The translations under genes and the position numbers were made by a program. Below, one piece after another: positions 21,924-33,106 of a stretch of 64,000 nt of DNA. The notes under the pieces were generated by a model. That model was not told the origin of the DNA, searched no databases, and saw only the letters and a program-made list of their open reading frames with translations. The DNA is from Haliotis asinina (taxonomy: Eukaryota; Mollusca; Gastropoda; Lepetellida; Haliotidae). The stretch is taken from positions 53,096,843 to 53,160,842 of the forward strand of contig NC_090282.1 of NCBI RefSeq assembly GCF_037392515.1. Reading direction: 5' to 3'. Position 1 is the stretch's first letter, and every line of letters begins with the position of its first letter.

Positions 21924-23930
21924 AGGGGCACTGATGCGGAGCAATTTCCGTGGACTGATGTAAACTTTTGTTATTGTTTTTCTCCCGTGAGTACCCGGAT
22001 GATATCCCAGAATTCGTGACTGGTTCGTGACCTCTGCTGCGCAGTCCGTAAGCGCAATTGATAGTTTAATTATAGACAGATCAACTTAGGTGAAGTCATT
22101 TTTACTTCATTACAAACGTATTATGAAAACAAATGAAACACTTTGAAGGTTAATCATCTGCCAGTGGTAGAAATGGTAAAAAACAATTAGGACGGAAAAT
22201 AACGAAGCCAGTGTACGTCTCTATATTTTGTCTCATAACCCTAATTAGTTTATTGTCATATTTATATGATTCTGAAAATTGATAAAAGAACACGCGATCT
22301 GCTTATACTTATACTAAATTTCTAACATAACAGAAACATTTATACATTGTATAGCTTGCCAATGTGGATCCTATTTCACACACATACACGATCTAGTGTG
22401 TGTTTTCTGTCATACAGATTCTGCTGAATGCTACAACAAATAGACTAAAACAAAATGCAAATTATGAATGTAAAACAGACTAATTTTATAGCAACAATGT
22501 CAGGCTACTACCTTGTTCAGGAATGTATCCATCAATATCCACGTAAAAGAAATCGTATTCCATTCATCTGCAGCTGGTAAATAATCCTGCTCTGTGTCGC
22601 GTGTCTTACAACTGTCTAATTTGCGAAAAAGTAACACATTGTTTCACGTCTTTCGTTGGTGAAAACCAGATAAACATCTCATTGGTCACCCAAGATAGCA
22701 CACCTGGCAACTAATTGTATGATGTCCGCTATTCTAAGTAATTTAGTTAACCAATAATGAGCAATCAATCAACGCAAGGGTGGTTAATTCTTTGAAGGGA
22801 GGATGTTGTTTTTGCACTCACACTTTACGACAGGGTGTAGTCATCTACACACACTGCCTTTTGACAAATCTGCTGTAGAAGATAAAAGTAATTAATCAAT
22901 CAGTGTGTTATCGGTTAATCCTTTGATCGATGTTTGTTTTCGTAACTCAGCTGATAAACCCTCTTGCATCACTTACATGCACATATTACATAACAGACAA
23001 TATATTTGCCATTACAGACCTTAATTTATAATGTTGAGTATTTACTCCAGACAGGAGAAATGCCAAATGGGAACCTCTGTTGAGTAACCGAAGTGGTGTT
23101 ACTACTAATTATACCTGTTACAAATTCATTAACTGACCATCCAGAGAATGATGACAAATAACACGTGTAGGTTTACACCATCAAACGCGAGTTACAGCAA
23201 GGAAGATGTAATCTCTGTGTCGCATGCAGCCTGAAAACACTTATGGGCCGAAACTGTTTTGAGGATACCAGCGGAATTTCGTTACATAAGGAATGCACAC
23301 TGGCATTTGCTGTGTACTTTGGTAAATAGGTGAAATAAGGGGTTTTTTTACGTAAGAAAATTTTCAGATTTCTCTACCAAAGGCAAAGTCATCATTTTTT
23401 GTTTACAAATTCAAATAAATCAACAGTGTGTTTTATTATCATAAATAATAAACCATTGTAGCTACCATAGCTACCAAAATGTACGTATGATATTTGCTAT
23501 CACAGCTGAACCAACACTCAAAACTACCTAAATATAAAGCTTTGCAATCTTCCATACTGAAACAAATGGCTTGCTAAGTGCCTGTAGACATCATATTTTC
23601 ATGTAACATGATTAAATATCGAGGTTAAAAACACAGAAATCAAATTGGATCAGTAACTATATCATCCAAGCATCCGAAAAGAAGTACACTGCTGGGATAT
23701 TTGGTTACGATTAGACAAGGACAAGGAATACCATGGATATTTTTAAACAAATGGCATATGATGGGCATTCGGCCTCCTGACTGTTTAGGTGAGGAAATTC
23801 TGCTAATATAGACAGGAGCCCAGTTCTTTTGTACGTCACGGTCGAAGGAGCGGGCGCTGACCAATTTGCGGTTTGGTTTCGTAATTAGACAGTTGGCGAG
23901 AAACATTATTCGCTCCGCATCAGTGCCCCT
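21924..23930. mobile_element. TTAA-flanked DNA element (piggyBac-like), copy 1
   Basis: Both ends read AGGGGCACTGATGCGGAGC inward, a perfect 19-bp inverted repeat, and both are bordered by TTAA (21920-21923 and 23931-23934). TTAA duplication is characteristic of piggyBac, also of some Sola elements. The 2007-bp interior has no transposase; the longest minus frame (23906-23640, 88 codons) shows no known motif. It is thus probably non-autonomous. Another copy starts at 63277, an older piece lies at 63060-63272, and a diverged inverted one at 29104-29990. Much of the interior is AT-rich. Confidence 0.88.
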
Positions 23931-24238
23931 TTAAGGCTGGAAGTCTGACTGGATTGGTGTCGTAAGGATACTGCTGTTTCACAGCGTCACCTACATCATA
24001 ACACTCTACTGCTAGACACATATTAGATGATCCTGCGCACTAAACACATTTGTGACAAGAGAGGCGGTACAACGAATTGGACGAGTACACTTGGCTGCTA
24101 CAGGTAGCTTGACGATTATGCACGCGCAATACATGCTAACCGTGACATGAAATCAACACCGCTACTGATTAACACCTGTCTCGCTACTGTTTTACACCTG
24201 TCTCAATACTGTTAAACAGATTTCAGTTGTAGTAAAAA
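23931..24238. other. Leader before DDE transposase
   Basis: No reading frame of note. It includes ctactg...acacctgtctc words repeated near 24165-24205. Possibly the 5' part of the transposon encoding the next gene, but no terminal inverted repeat could be matched. Confidence 0.35.
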
Positions 24239-25508
24239 ATGTCCAAGTTAGGAAAACATGGGCAAATAGTTCATTCACAGGCAAGGGAGATAACATACAA
24301 TGTTATCATGTATATGGACAAAAATTGTGCAACCAAAGCAGATTCTCTTTTACAAAGTAGCCTTGCTACTGGACTCTCAACGGCAACTTTAAAGCGCATT
24401 AAGGCAAAAGGTGGTAGGAGTGCGAGTGGACGTACATTTATCAGTCCCACTAAGTTGCGCAAACCCAAAACGTGCAGTTACAAACTTGATGATTTCGACC
24501 GGTATGCACTCCGTCAATTTGTACAAAGTCTATATGGCGTAAAACAACAACTACCCACTCTGCATACGATGTATGATATGGCAAAGTGCCAGTTGAACTA
24601 CAAGGGTTCTAAGGAAAGTTTTCGACAAAATCTCAAAGACAAAGGGTTTAGGTGGCGAAAAACGCAGTCAAACCGTAAACTTTTACTGGAACGTAAAGAC
24701 ATTGTTGCGTGCAATAAAGAAATACAGAGAAGAAAATCGAACACTCATCTTTATCGATGAAACATGGTTGCATGTACACCACATTGTCCCAAAGTGTTGG
24801 CAACTTCAGGGTGAAGTCGTAATAAATGGGGCTCAACCTCCGTCTGGCACCGGACCTCGGCTTATTGTGGTTCATGCAGGGGGTGAAAACGGTTTTGTTC
24901 TAAATGCTTTGCTTGTTTTTGATTCCAAACTCAAATCAGTAGACTATCATGACGAGATGAACTTTGATAATTTTTCCAAATGGCTCCAGGAAAAGTTGAT
25001 CCCAAACCTTCCACTGCACTCTGTCGTCGTTATGGATAATGTACCATATCATAGCAAGCAAGTGGACAAATGTCCGACAACCGCCAACAGAAAAGGTGAC
25101 ATAAAAGCGTGGCTACAAAGGCACAATATCTCATTTGATGAGAAAATGCTTAAAGCCGAACTATTGTTTCTTGCAAAATCCAACAAATCGGGCCCTGTCT
25201 ACAGAGTAGACACGATGTTGAAGCAACATGGTCATGATGTACTACGTCTCCCTCCATACCACGCAGAACTAAACCCGACTGAGTTAATTTGGGCAAATGT
25301 GAAAAGTTCCTTAAGAGTGGCCATAAATGAAAGGATGTCTGCAATCGGTGCAAAAGAATGGTCGGAATGTTGTAAACATGGTAAAACAATTGAAGATGGT
25401 TACTGGCAACGCGAAATCGCAGTAGAAAGGGAAATTGACAGACTAGTGATTGACTTGGACTTGCAAGTGATTCAGACACCGAGACTGATTCAGAGAGTGG
25501 TAATTTAA
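24239..25508 (+). CDS. IS630/Tc1-mariner-type DDE transposase, one frameshift
   Basis: Two overlapping frames (24239-24760 and 24702-25508) together give about 420 residues. The first holds the DNA-binding half: a helix-rich start (MSKLGKHG...), TGLSTATLKRIKAKG and an RKPKTCSYKLDDFDRYALRQ segment. The second holds the catalytic half: IFIDETWLH (Asp 19 of that frame), VVVMDNVPYHS (Asp 112) and PPYHAELNPTELIWANVK (Glu 194). These are the DDE_3 landmarks of IS630/Tc1/mariner. Between the last Asp and the Glu lie 81 residues, far more than the 34-37 of Tc1 or mariner; the nearest group I know is Sailor (DD82E). One frame change near 24715 separates the halves; it may be a mutation or a missed short intron. 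Only this break spoils an otherwise complete protein, so the copy is young. Terminal repeats were not identified. Confidence 0.85.
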
Positions 25509-26597
25509 GCATAAATCAGTACGTACGCCTAATTTTCCAGCATTGTTGTGTCTTGTATAATAATTGACACATACTATATCAGGTTTTTGCTGTTCCCATA
25601 CTTTGTCATAAAAAAGAGTAATCTTTGGTGAGTTGTCTGTATTTTCACTGATAACTCTACTGAGTCTGGTACTGAGTAATCCCCAAACCGACAAATTTGT
25701 GTACAAAGATATGTCTCACTGACTTATCAATGTCAAAAGGTATTTTCAGTTTTCTGTACACAATTTTGGTGACCATAATAAAAATATGACAGAAATTTGG
25801 AAATATTGTTTGAATACTAACCATTTCTCTGGAACCGGTCATATAAATTTCCAAGACACGTATTCCCGGTCGATCACCAGCGGAATTACGGACGAAAATC
25901 AGCCCGTACTGAGAAATAGGAACAAAATTATGGGATAAAAATATTTCCCCCTCACTACTGTGATTTAGCCACCACCATTCAGTAACAGAAAACTTGTAAC
26001 ATATCAAAAAGTTAAATGAAACACATTGTCATTTGCTTCGTGAAATGGATCGGTGGTCCTAAACATATATGCTCAGTATATTGTGTTGATTCAATTCGTT
26101 GGGATTGTACCTGTTCCCAAATCGAGTGTGCTATAACAATTCATGCATGAAACGCACGGGGAAAATGAACTTCTCGATATTTATCAGACAACCTGTCTCC
26201 CTCTTGTTTCAAGTGGATTTTTCTGTGGGGCGTTCCCATGTATGCAAATTGGGGTCATTTGTCAGGTCGTGGATCATCTTATATGTCTTTACCAGTAAAT
26301 GTATATTGCTTACATACAAGTTTCCATGGTTTCATGTTTTTTCAGATATTCAACATTAATATTTCAGAAATTTGAAAGACCATTTTGGTTGTTTTAGTTT
26401 TATTGAACCGTTTTGTACATACACGATCACATTGTGGCATGCAAGAACATCGCCCGTCTGAAAACTGCTATTTCATTTCTTGCCGTTCACTTATTTTTCA
26501 AACTTCAGGAAGTTGTCTCTGAAATTCAAAACAGACGCTGCCTTGTTGTGATTCACAATCAAAAGCGAATGAATGGGTTAGGTTTTAAGCTCCTTTC
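25509..26597. other. Non-coding stretch downstream of DDE transposase
   Basis: Minus frames of 87 and 116 codons (25443-26007) and plus frames of 86 and 63 codons show no known motif. Part could be the transposon's 3' flank. Nothing else recognised. Confidence 0.35.
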
Positions 26598-26598
26598 A

Positions 26599-26715
26599 GA
26601 GTAACAGCAGGGGACAGCAGACACTGGTGTCAAACATTGTACCCACAAGGGGAATTGAGTCCATGTTTTCAGTGTGAGTGCGAATGTTTTGCAAGGTTAC
26701 CTCACTGCCCTCGAA
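26599..26715 (-). repeat. SINE family 2 relic
   Basis: gcaggggacagcagacactg, caaacattgtacccac and ggggaattgagtccatgttt follow the order of the tRNA-derived SINE at 37398-37577 but are diverged. Partial. Confidence 0.5.
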
Positions 26716-26839
26716 GAGAAAAACCTTCAACAAATGCAGTATATATATGGTCCATCTATAGGCTGTTAATGTGTCTCTCCCTGACTTACGTTTTTTTCTA
26801 AATTTTACTTTAATAAACAACCTGCACATTATCATGTGC

Positions 26840-27690
26840 TCCCACATAGCACAGGGACTTGTATCGCTTAGAAACGACGTTCGAAAGACACATATGTGCA
26901 TAGACCCTACCCTAGCACTATACAAAAGGAAAGGGATATAACGAAGAAACCACCCCCTCCTCGATCAAAGTTACATGTCACCGTGTAAAATACTTTTAAG
27001 GCCCCCGTCGAGACAAACGGATCGAAAGCCAGGTGATTTCCCTGCAAAATGAGCTATAAATGGTCACAATGGGATCATTATTTCAAAACTTATACGCCAC
27101 GAACCATCGAAAACAGCTACCTCCGCAATTTCACGCCAAAATCATAGATCACCCAATACGGCGAAAATTCGTTTAACAATTCCAGCCACGTTGACAGCTG
27201 GATTCGATCGGCTGCGGCATTCCGCGGGTCAGAAAACTAACTGCAACATCTGCATGTCATTTTCTCGACAGTAAGCAAGCATTTTCACCAAAATCGCCGG
27301 CAATCCTACTCACTTGTCGGCCATAAGTGACATTGACATTCAAGTGGCTTGAGCAGATCCGCACAAACAGACTCGGGCCATCCGATTGGCCATTCCCACT
27401 GTATATCTTCATTCGTAACTACTCGTGTCATTCCGGCAAGCCGGATGGCGTCTTGTAGGTCACGGAAAGAGATGAGTAGTTACAAATGTGTATATCTTAT
27501 TTCCAACCATTCGGATGGCCCGAGTCTGTTCGTGCGGATCTGCGCAAGCCACTTGAATGTTAAGGTCACTTATGGGGGTGGTTTCTTTGTTACATCCCTA
27601 TCCTTTTATATAGTACTAGGGAAGGGTCTATACACCTGTGTGTCTTTCGAACGCCGTTTCTAAGCGATGCAAGTCCATGTGCTACATGGT
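26840..27690. mobile_element. Long fold-back element with asymmetric insertion
   Basis: The outer arms 26840-26956 and 27574-27690 are inverted copies (about 117 bp, roughly 86 percent alike by eye), both containing cgttcgaaagacac and tagaccct.ccctag.acta. The inner arms 27321-27425 and 27470-27576 also pair (ccataagtgacattgacatt against its inverse), closing in a loop near 27447. On the left, 26957-27320 (about 364 bp) interrupts the arm; on the right the arm is continuous. Either this segment inserted into the left arm or the right arm lost it. No coding sequence was recognised. Confidence 0.82.
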
Positions 27691-27794
27691 ACAATCTGGC
27701 AACAATATTGTCAGTCTCAAGAAAATACAATAGCTTCTTCTGAATAAATGAATCTGCCAAAAATTGAATGTCTTGTTTCTTTCTGGTGTACATG

Positions 27795-28424
27795 CAGTCT
27801 AAGTAAACTTAGTCTCAGTGTATTTCGTTACACTTCACTACTGAGTCTAACAAAACGTAGTAGAAGGTCGCGTCAGGTAACCTTTGAGCGACCAGTGACA
27901 TTCCAATCAAACGTGAGACAGTTAAATAGATTTAACCAATCAGACAAGGGCAACTATTTAGGGATCGGAGGGACTTTCAACATATTCAGGTCATTGACAC
28001 GGATCACTCCACAAACAAAAATCCGCATATATAACACAGTTATTTGACCTGCAGTACATACGCTTTGGGGTTTCTGTTGACATGGTTACTTTACCTAATA
28101 TTTCCACAAGATAACATCCTTGAATATTGCCAGAAAACACTATTTTCAGCTACTGTTCACTCACCGTTGTCATGGTTGTACGTACGCCGTATGCATCACC
28201 CGGAAGCGAGCGTACGCTAAATGGCATTCGGAATCGTTTGGGTACGAACTTTTTCGAGATAAAAATGTTCAAAAGGTATGTGCGAATGTGCACTTTCGCG
28301 ATTTGGTAAGCTGTGTTCTGATTGGTCAATCTGAAAGGTTACCTGACGAGACCTCCCATAAGGTTTTGTTAGACTCAGTAGTGGAATGTAACGAAAAGTA
28401 CTGAGGATAAGTTTACTTAGACTG
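27795..28424. mobile_element. Mutator-like (MULE) non-autonomous element
   Basis: The ends CAGTCTAAGTAAACTTA on the left and its inverse on the right start arms of about 120-130 bp that remain clearly related (for example cactactgagtctaacaaaa). Perfect 9-bp duplications GTGTACATG border the element at 27786-27794 and 28425-28433. A 9-bp duplication plus long inverted arms points to the Mutator superfamily. It is 630 bp long and has no transposase. Its centre holds a LINE scrap. Confidence 0.88.
27945..28080 (+). pseudogene. LINE RT scrap inside the MULE element
   Basis: FNIFRSLTRITPQTKIRIYN followed by TVI and, after a stop, PAVHTLWGF resembles the stretch before the LLYG.E.W motif of several LINE reverse transcriptases. 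It is short and has a stop. It lies between the two inverted arms, so it was captured by the MULE or inserted there. Confidence 0.55.
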
Positions 28425-28433
28425 GTGTACATG

Positions 28434-29103
28434 AGATGCGTGATGTCACAAAACAAGTGGCCTCTGCCTTGACATTTGTTTACCCCTATACCCAACTTGT
28501 GACTGTAGAAAGCAAATGCTTTTTCACTTCAGTGTTCTGAAGACAAGCAAACAGCAAACTACTGAAACTGAAAAGTACTAATTTCATTGAGAAGGGCATG
28601 TCTGAATATCACATTAACACTCACTTCAATTGCATGCATGGGTTGGTACAACTTTACAGAAGTGTGCTAGGTTAGAGATTTACATCTTTAAAGGTCACAT
28701 ATACTCCAAAAGGGTACAAATGCAAAATCACTTGCTGACATCGTTGTAAATGAAACCCCGTCATTAAAACTGCTCATTTCGATCTTTAATTACCTTAATT
28801 CGACCTTTTTGTCAACAGTGCACAATTCTCAGCCGCAAACGAAATTTCAATCAATCAGAGCGGCGCGTCTCCGTGACGTAATAGTGGCTATAGAAATGAA
28901 GGTCTGTGCAGTATTCATCTACATTTCAGGGGTTAAACTATTTCGTTTACAGGTTTGTACAAACCTGAAATCGCGAAATCTGTTGAGAAAAATGAAAGTT
29001 ATATGTTCTCACAATCTACTATCATTTAGTTTTGTCTCCTGCTGTGCCTAGTTTTCGAGTTACAACCCTTGTTTTCAAAGACGATTCTGTCAAAATCACT
29101 TGG
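28434..29103. other. Non-coding stretch, nothing recognised
   Basis: Frame 28809-29051 (80 codons) has no motif. No strong repeats seen, although 28690 opens with tttaaaggtcacatatactc, which could be a terminus of an element I cannot define. Confidence 0.35.
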
Positions 29104-29990
29104 TGTCGCTAGGTTGTAATCCGTGTTAGGTGGTATAAACCTACACGTTATTTGTCATCATTCACTTGATGCTCAGTTAATGAATTTATAACAGGTATAA
29201 TTAGTGGTAACGCCACTTATATTACCCGACAAAGGCTCCCATATGGCATTTCTTTTGTCTGGATCGATCAAAGGATTAACCGATAACACGATGATTGATT
29301 AATTAGTTTTATGGGGATTTAAATGGGGGATTTGTCAAAAGGTAGTGTTTATGTATGTACATTTACTAATCTATACTGAATACACTCTGTCGTGTCTGCG
29401 TCTATGTAAAACAACACCCTTCTTTCAAAGGATTAACCGCCAATACATTGATTGATTGCTCATTATTGGCTAACTAAATAACTTTTTAAAAAGAATGACG
29501 CACATTATGCAATGAGTTGCCAGGTGTGCTATCTTGGGTAACCAATGAAACTATACAGCCATGTGAAAAACCTGAAACTATACATCACGTTTTCGTATAT
29601 TAGACTGTTAAAAGACACATCACTTGGGATATCTGCAGATGAATTATATATCACTTGTTTTTGTGGATATTGGTGGATACATTCCTCGAAGGTAATAGCC
29701 TGACATTGCTCCTATAACTTTAATATTTGCGTTTTTGTTTTGATAAGTTGTAGCTTTCAACAGAATCATTGTTTTCGTTGTGAAGTGTAATGATGCAGAC
29801 GACATACACTAGGGCGTGCGTGCGAATTATGATTCATACAGGAAAACTATGAAATGTCTACATATTACATTCCTGTTATCCATTCGCAGATCGCTTCTTT
29901 TTTATTAAGTTTCAAAATGCATACAAGTATGATTATAAAGTAATTAGGATTATGAGACCAAGTATAAAGACGTATATTGACATGTGTCTA
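29104..29990 (-). repeat. Diverged inverted copy of the TTAA element family
   Basis: Read on the minus strand, the order follows copy 1 (21924-23930): taattaggattatgagac matches its region near 22235, tgtatccaccaatatccac its region near 22530, ccaataatgagcaatcaatc its region near 22755, and ttaatcctttgatcgatcc its region near 22920. Neither terminus was found. The similarity, about three quarters by eye, shows this insertion is old. Confidence 0.75.
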
Positions 29991-31040
29991 CATACTGGTG
30001 AGTGAACGTTACAAACCAAGTAAATTTAGCAAGTGAAGAAATTTATCGCGCAGGATTTTCACTTAGACCCCGACCTCGTTTAGGTTATGTTACAGGTTGT
30101 GTCATGCAAACTCCGTTTGGTAATGATTCAAATACATATTTACGTAGTTTTGATTTTCTAACGTGATGAGAACGAACCATACATATCTCATTAATTCAAA
30201 TGGATTTGATTTCACGCTTTTCAAACATGGCGGCGCCCGGTCTTGGGATGAATGCTATTTAAGTTTGTTTTCACAGACTTACAAAATCAAAATTAAGTTC
30301 GACTGGTAGTAAAATATGTATTTTATTGATGGACATTAGGATTTTACATGACATTGCTTATAACATAACAATTTCTCTCTTGGAATCGGTCAATATAAGG
30401 GGTCAATGTAAGATTACTTACGATAATATTGTCACTTCGACCACAACCTCGTTTCCTAGGAAGAAAGCGTTATATCCATACAAAATCCTTTTGGTCAGCA
30501 ATGTGTAGTAAGCAGTCTTAATTTTATAAACTCGATGGAACTTGAACTCCATTTTCTATCCTGGAAGCGTGGTATGGGGCGAACCATCCGATTTAGTATA
30601 CACCACAGACTTCCACAAATCTCACTTCGCACACACTAACAACCAAATTAAGCACAAACTACGGAGTCTGGTGGAAATCTGTGCATAGTGACACCATCAC
30701 CCGGTCCCAAGGAACATTTGACGGCAACACAACAATTCGGCATGTCTTTGGTGACGTCGGAAATCAGCAAATGAGGAGCTTCCTACACATTTTCTGTACA
30801 TTTAACGGGAAACCGTTCCTTCTATGAGGTCACTGTAGGGCTCTGGCGACAATGTTACGTAACCTGTCTGTGGTTTCGTTTGGGGGGTGAGAGGGAAGCA
30901 GACGTCTTTTTCAAACTTTCAAGCGCTTGGTATTGATTAACCACAAGTGTTTTTAAAAATAAATGGTGTTTCGTTTATGACTAACCAAAAGTCTTTCATA
31001 TGCAGTGATAAAAAGAGTACAAAAACAATTGAGTTTAGTG
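29991..31040. other. Non-coding stretch; possible promoter word
   Basis: At 30226-30240 the sequence aaacatggcggcgccc fits a YY1-type core-promoter or start-codon word, but the reading frame from that ATG closes after 11 codons. Otherwise nothing is recognised; 30540-30900 is GC-richer and unassigned. Confidence 0.3.
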
Positions 31041-31044
31041 GTCC

Positions 31045-31190
31045 TGAGAGTGAGTAGGATGTTAGACCGCTTCTAGCAATATTTCAAAAATATCAAGCCA
31101 GGGGACGTCAAATATGGGCTTCACAGGTTGTACCCATGTGGAGAATTGAACCTCGGTCTTTGGTATGACAAGTGAGTGAATCATTTGAGG
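31045..31190 (-). repeat. SINE family 2 relic
   Basis: tctagcaatatttcaaaaat, ccaggggacgtcaaatatgg, gcttcacaggttgtacccat and gtggagaattgaacctcggt follow the order of the SINE at 37398-37577. Diverged. Confidence 0.6.
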
Positions 31191-33026
31191 TGCCAACTGA
31201 CCATATCTATCCACTTTCAGTGACTACCAATGTGCAACTAAATGACATAATGACATAATGAATACCTTAAACATTAGGCTACCCAAACACCCCTTTACAG
31301 TAATTACATCTTAAATGATAACATGCTTTATAGCCAAGACAGAAAAACATAAACAAAACAAAAAAGTCATCAATATTCCCCACAATGGTAAAATACTCTT
31401 CACGAATATGTTCTTCAGACTGATTAAACAAAAACATACACATTAAACTAGTCACATACCGGTAAAGTAGCATGTTTGTGTTAATAACAGACTGCCTAAA
31501 TGCTTCCATGGTTCAATGTACCTTAGTAATGTTGATACAGAAATAAGAGTCTTAGTGTTGACATAAAGTGGAATTAGAGTATTGAAAGGTTTTCAATTAC
31601 AGGTTTGCTCCACACAGTAGCACAACCACCAATTTCAGTCAATGTAAAACTTGCAGCCATGGAAATGCAAAAAACAATTTATTCTAAAATCGAAAATACT
31701 GATGTATGCAGTGTTTGCCCTGGACATGAAACTTCAGGAGTCATCATGACTCCCTGGTGTCATGAGAGGGAGTAATGGACATGTTTTGGGGAGTCAACTT
31801 CAGTGTGGAACTTTAATCAAGACATTACAGTGATTGTTTAACAGCGACAAAAACAAGGTAAAGCAGGTCAGGTATTTAATCAACACTGAGAACTTATATA
31901 AATGGCAAACAATAAACTAAGTAGTTTAAACAAAAGCATATTACAATCTTACATTATCTGAACTCAGGGCCCAGTAGCTTTGTGTGAACAATGATGCAAG
32001 CTTTCATATTCACTGCATATTTGAGATAATTTGTGCATCAAATACGCAGGTCTTTCATGTCGGGACAAACACTGTATGTGCAAAGGTGAACACACATCAA
32101 CCAGTTTTCTGAAAATGAGCACAACCATCAGTGTCCGTCAAAGTCACACTTGTTGTCATCGAAAGACATACAAGTTTGGTGTCAATTTTTCCCCCGTTTT
32201 CATGTTTTGCTCTGACAAAGATTAATATGCACAGATGAACAAACAGAATATCCATGGAGGATAAGGTTACATTATATTTGGTCCCACATATTGAAGACTG
32301 AAACAAACACACAGAAAAACCAGGGACTCAATCTCTGCTCGCTGACTACTGACAGATAAACATTCAAGTTTAATATAAGCCAGAAACAATATTTGTCATG
32401 GTCTGTTGCTACTTTGCACAGTAGTAGATTTTGGCTGTCCCCTCCTAATGTGTCACAATCCAACTATTGAGTGTGTGACAGACAAATTTCACAATGTCCA
32501 CCTGGAAAAATTCTGCAATTGCCCTGACAACTTGGACAGCGTATAAAACTTTCAGTGTGTACTGTAAGGATGCTAACCTGTAAGTTTTCTGTTTCATTTG
32601 TCAAATATTTTCTGCAAAGATGTTAAGCGAGTGAGTTCACAGTGTTGCTATCTATACTATAATAATAGTGTGCTTAATGTGGGATGTGATGCAGGTCTCC
32701 ATTTTCCACCTTGGTGAAACTCAAAAGCATGGATATGGTAGTAACCAACACACATTATAGGGGCAAACCAGGATTTTTTTAAGCCTATGACTATGTTTTT
32801 CAGGCAAACTCAAAGGATGAAGATTGTACAACAAATTGTACCGCCAGTGCACCTTAGGAGTGACATATCCTTTTCAGGCTCATTTCACTTCAGCACATTG
32901 CTGGGTAAGAACATTTCCTGGTTTGCTGTTTCCCTGGATCAAACCCCTCACCTTCGGTTGTCCACCCAAATCTCTTATCACACCCTGGTGGGGCAAAAAT
33001 AATCAAATAAATCTGTGAAATCAATA
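31191..33026. other. Downstream flank of the zinc-finger gene
   Basis: No gene is supported. Frames up to 76 codons have no motif. Some words near 31655 and 32165 (ccatggaaatgcaaaaa, acaagtttggtgtcaa) resemble the repeat family at 34560 and 49612, so decayed copies may be present. Confidence 0.35.
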
Positions 33027-33032
33027 TTTATT
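33027..33032 (-). terminator. Polyadenylation signal AATAAA
   Basis: AATAAA on the minus strand, 75-80 bp beyond the stop codon of the zinc-finger gene. Position and strand fit its mRNA 3' end. Confidence 0.65.
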
Positions 33033-33106
33033 TTCTACCCTTTCTTGATCAAAGGTTCAACAACTGACGATAAGTCCACCTTAATATCATGATAGAAGAT
33101 TTTCAC

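Noticed and set aside
25150-25512. Minus-strand frame of 120 codons
   Set aside because: It is antisense to the catalytic half of the DDE transposase.
24066-26100. caacgaattg at 24070 and its inverse near 26091 as transposon termini
   Set aside because: Only 10 bp match and flanking bases differ; no TA duplication borders them.
30226-30262. Start of a host gene at ATGGCGGCGCCC
   Set aside because: The frame closes after 11 codons and no donor or following exon was recognised; kept only as a promoter-like word.
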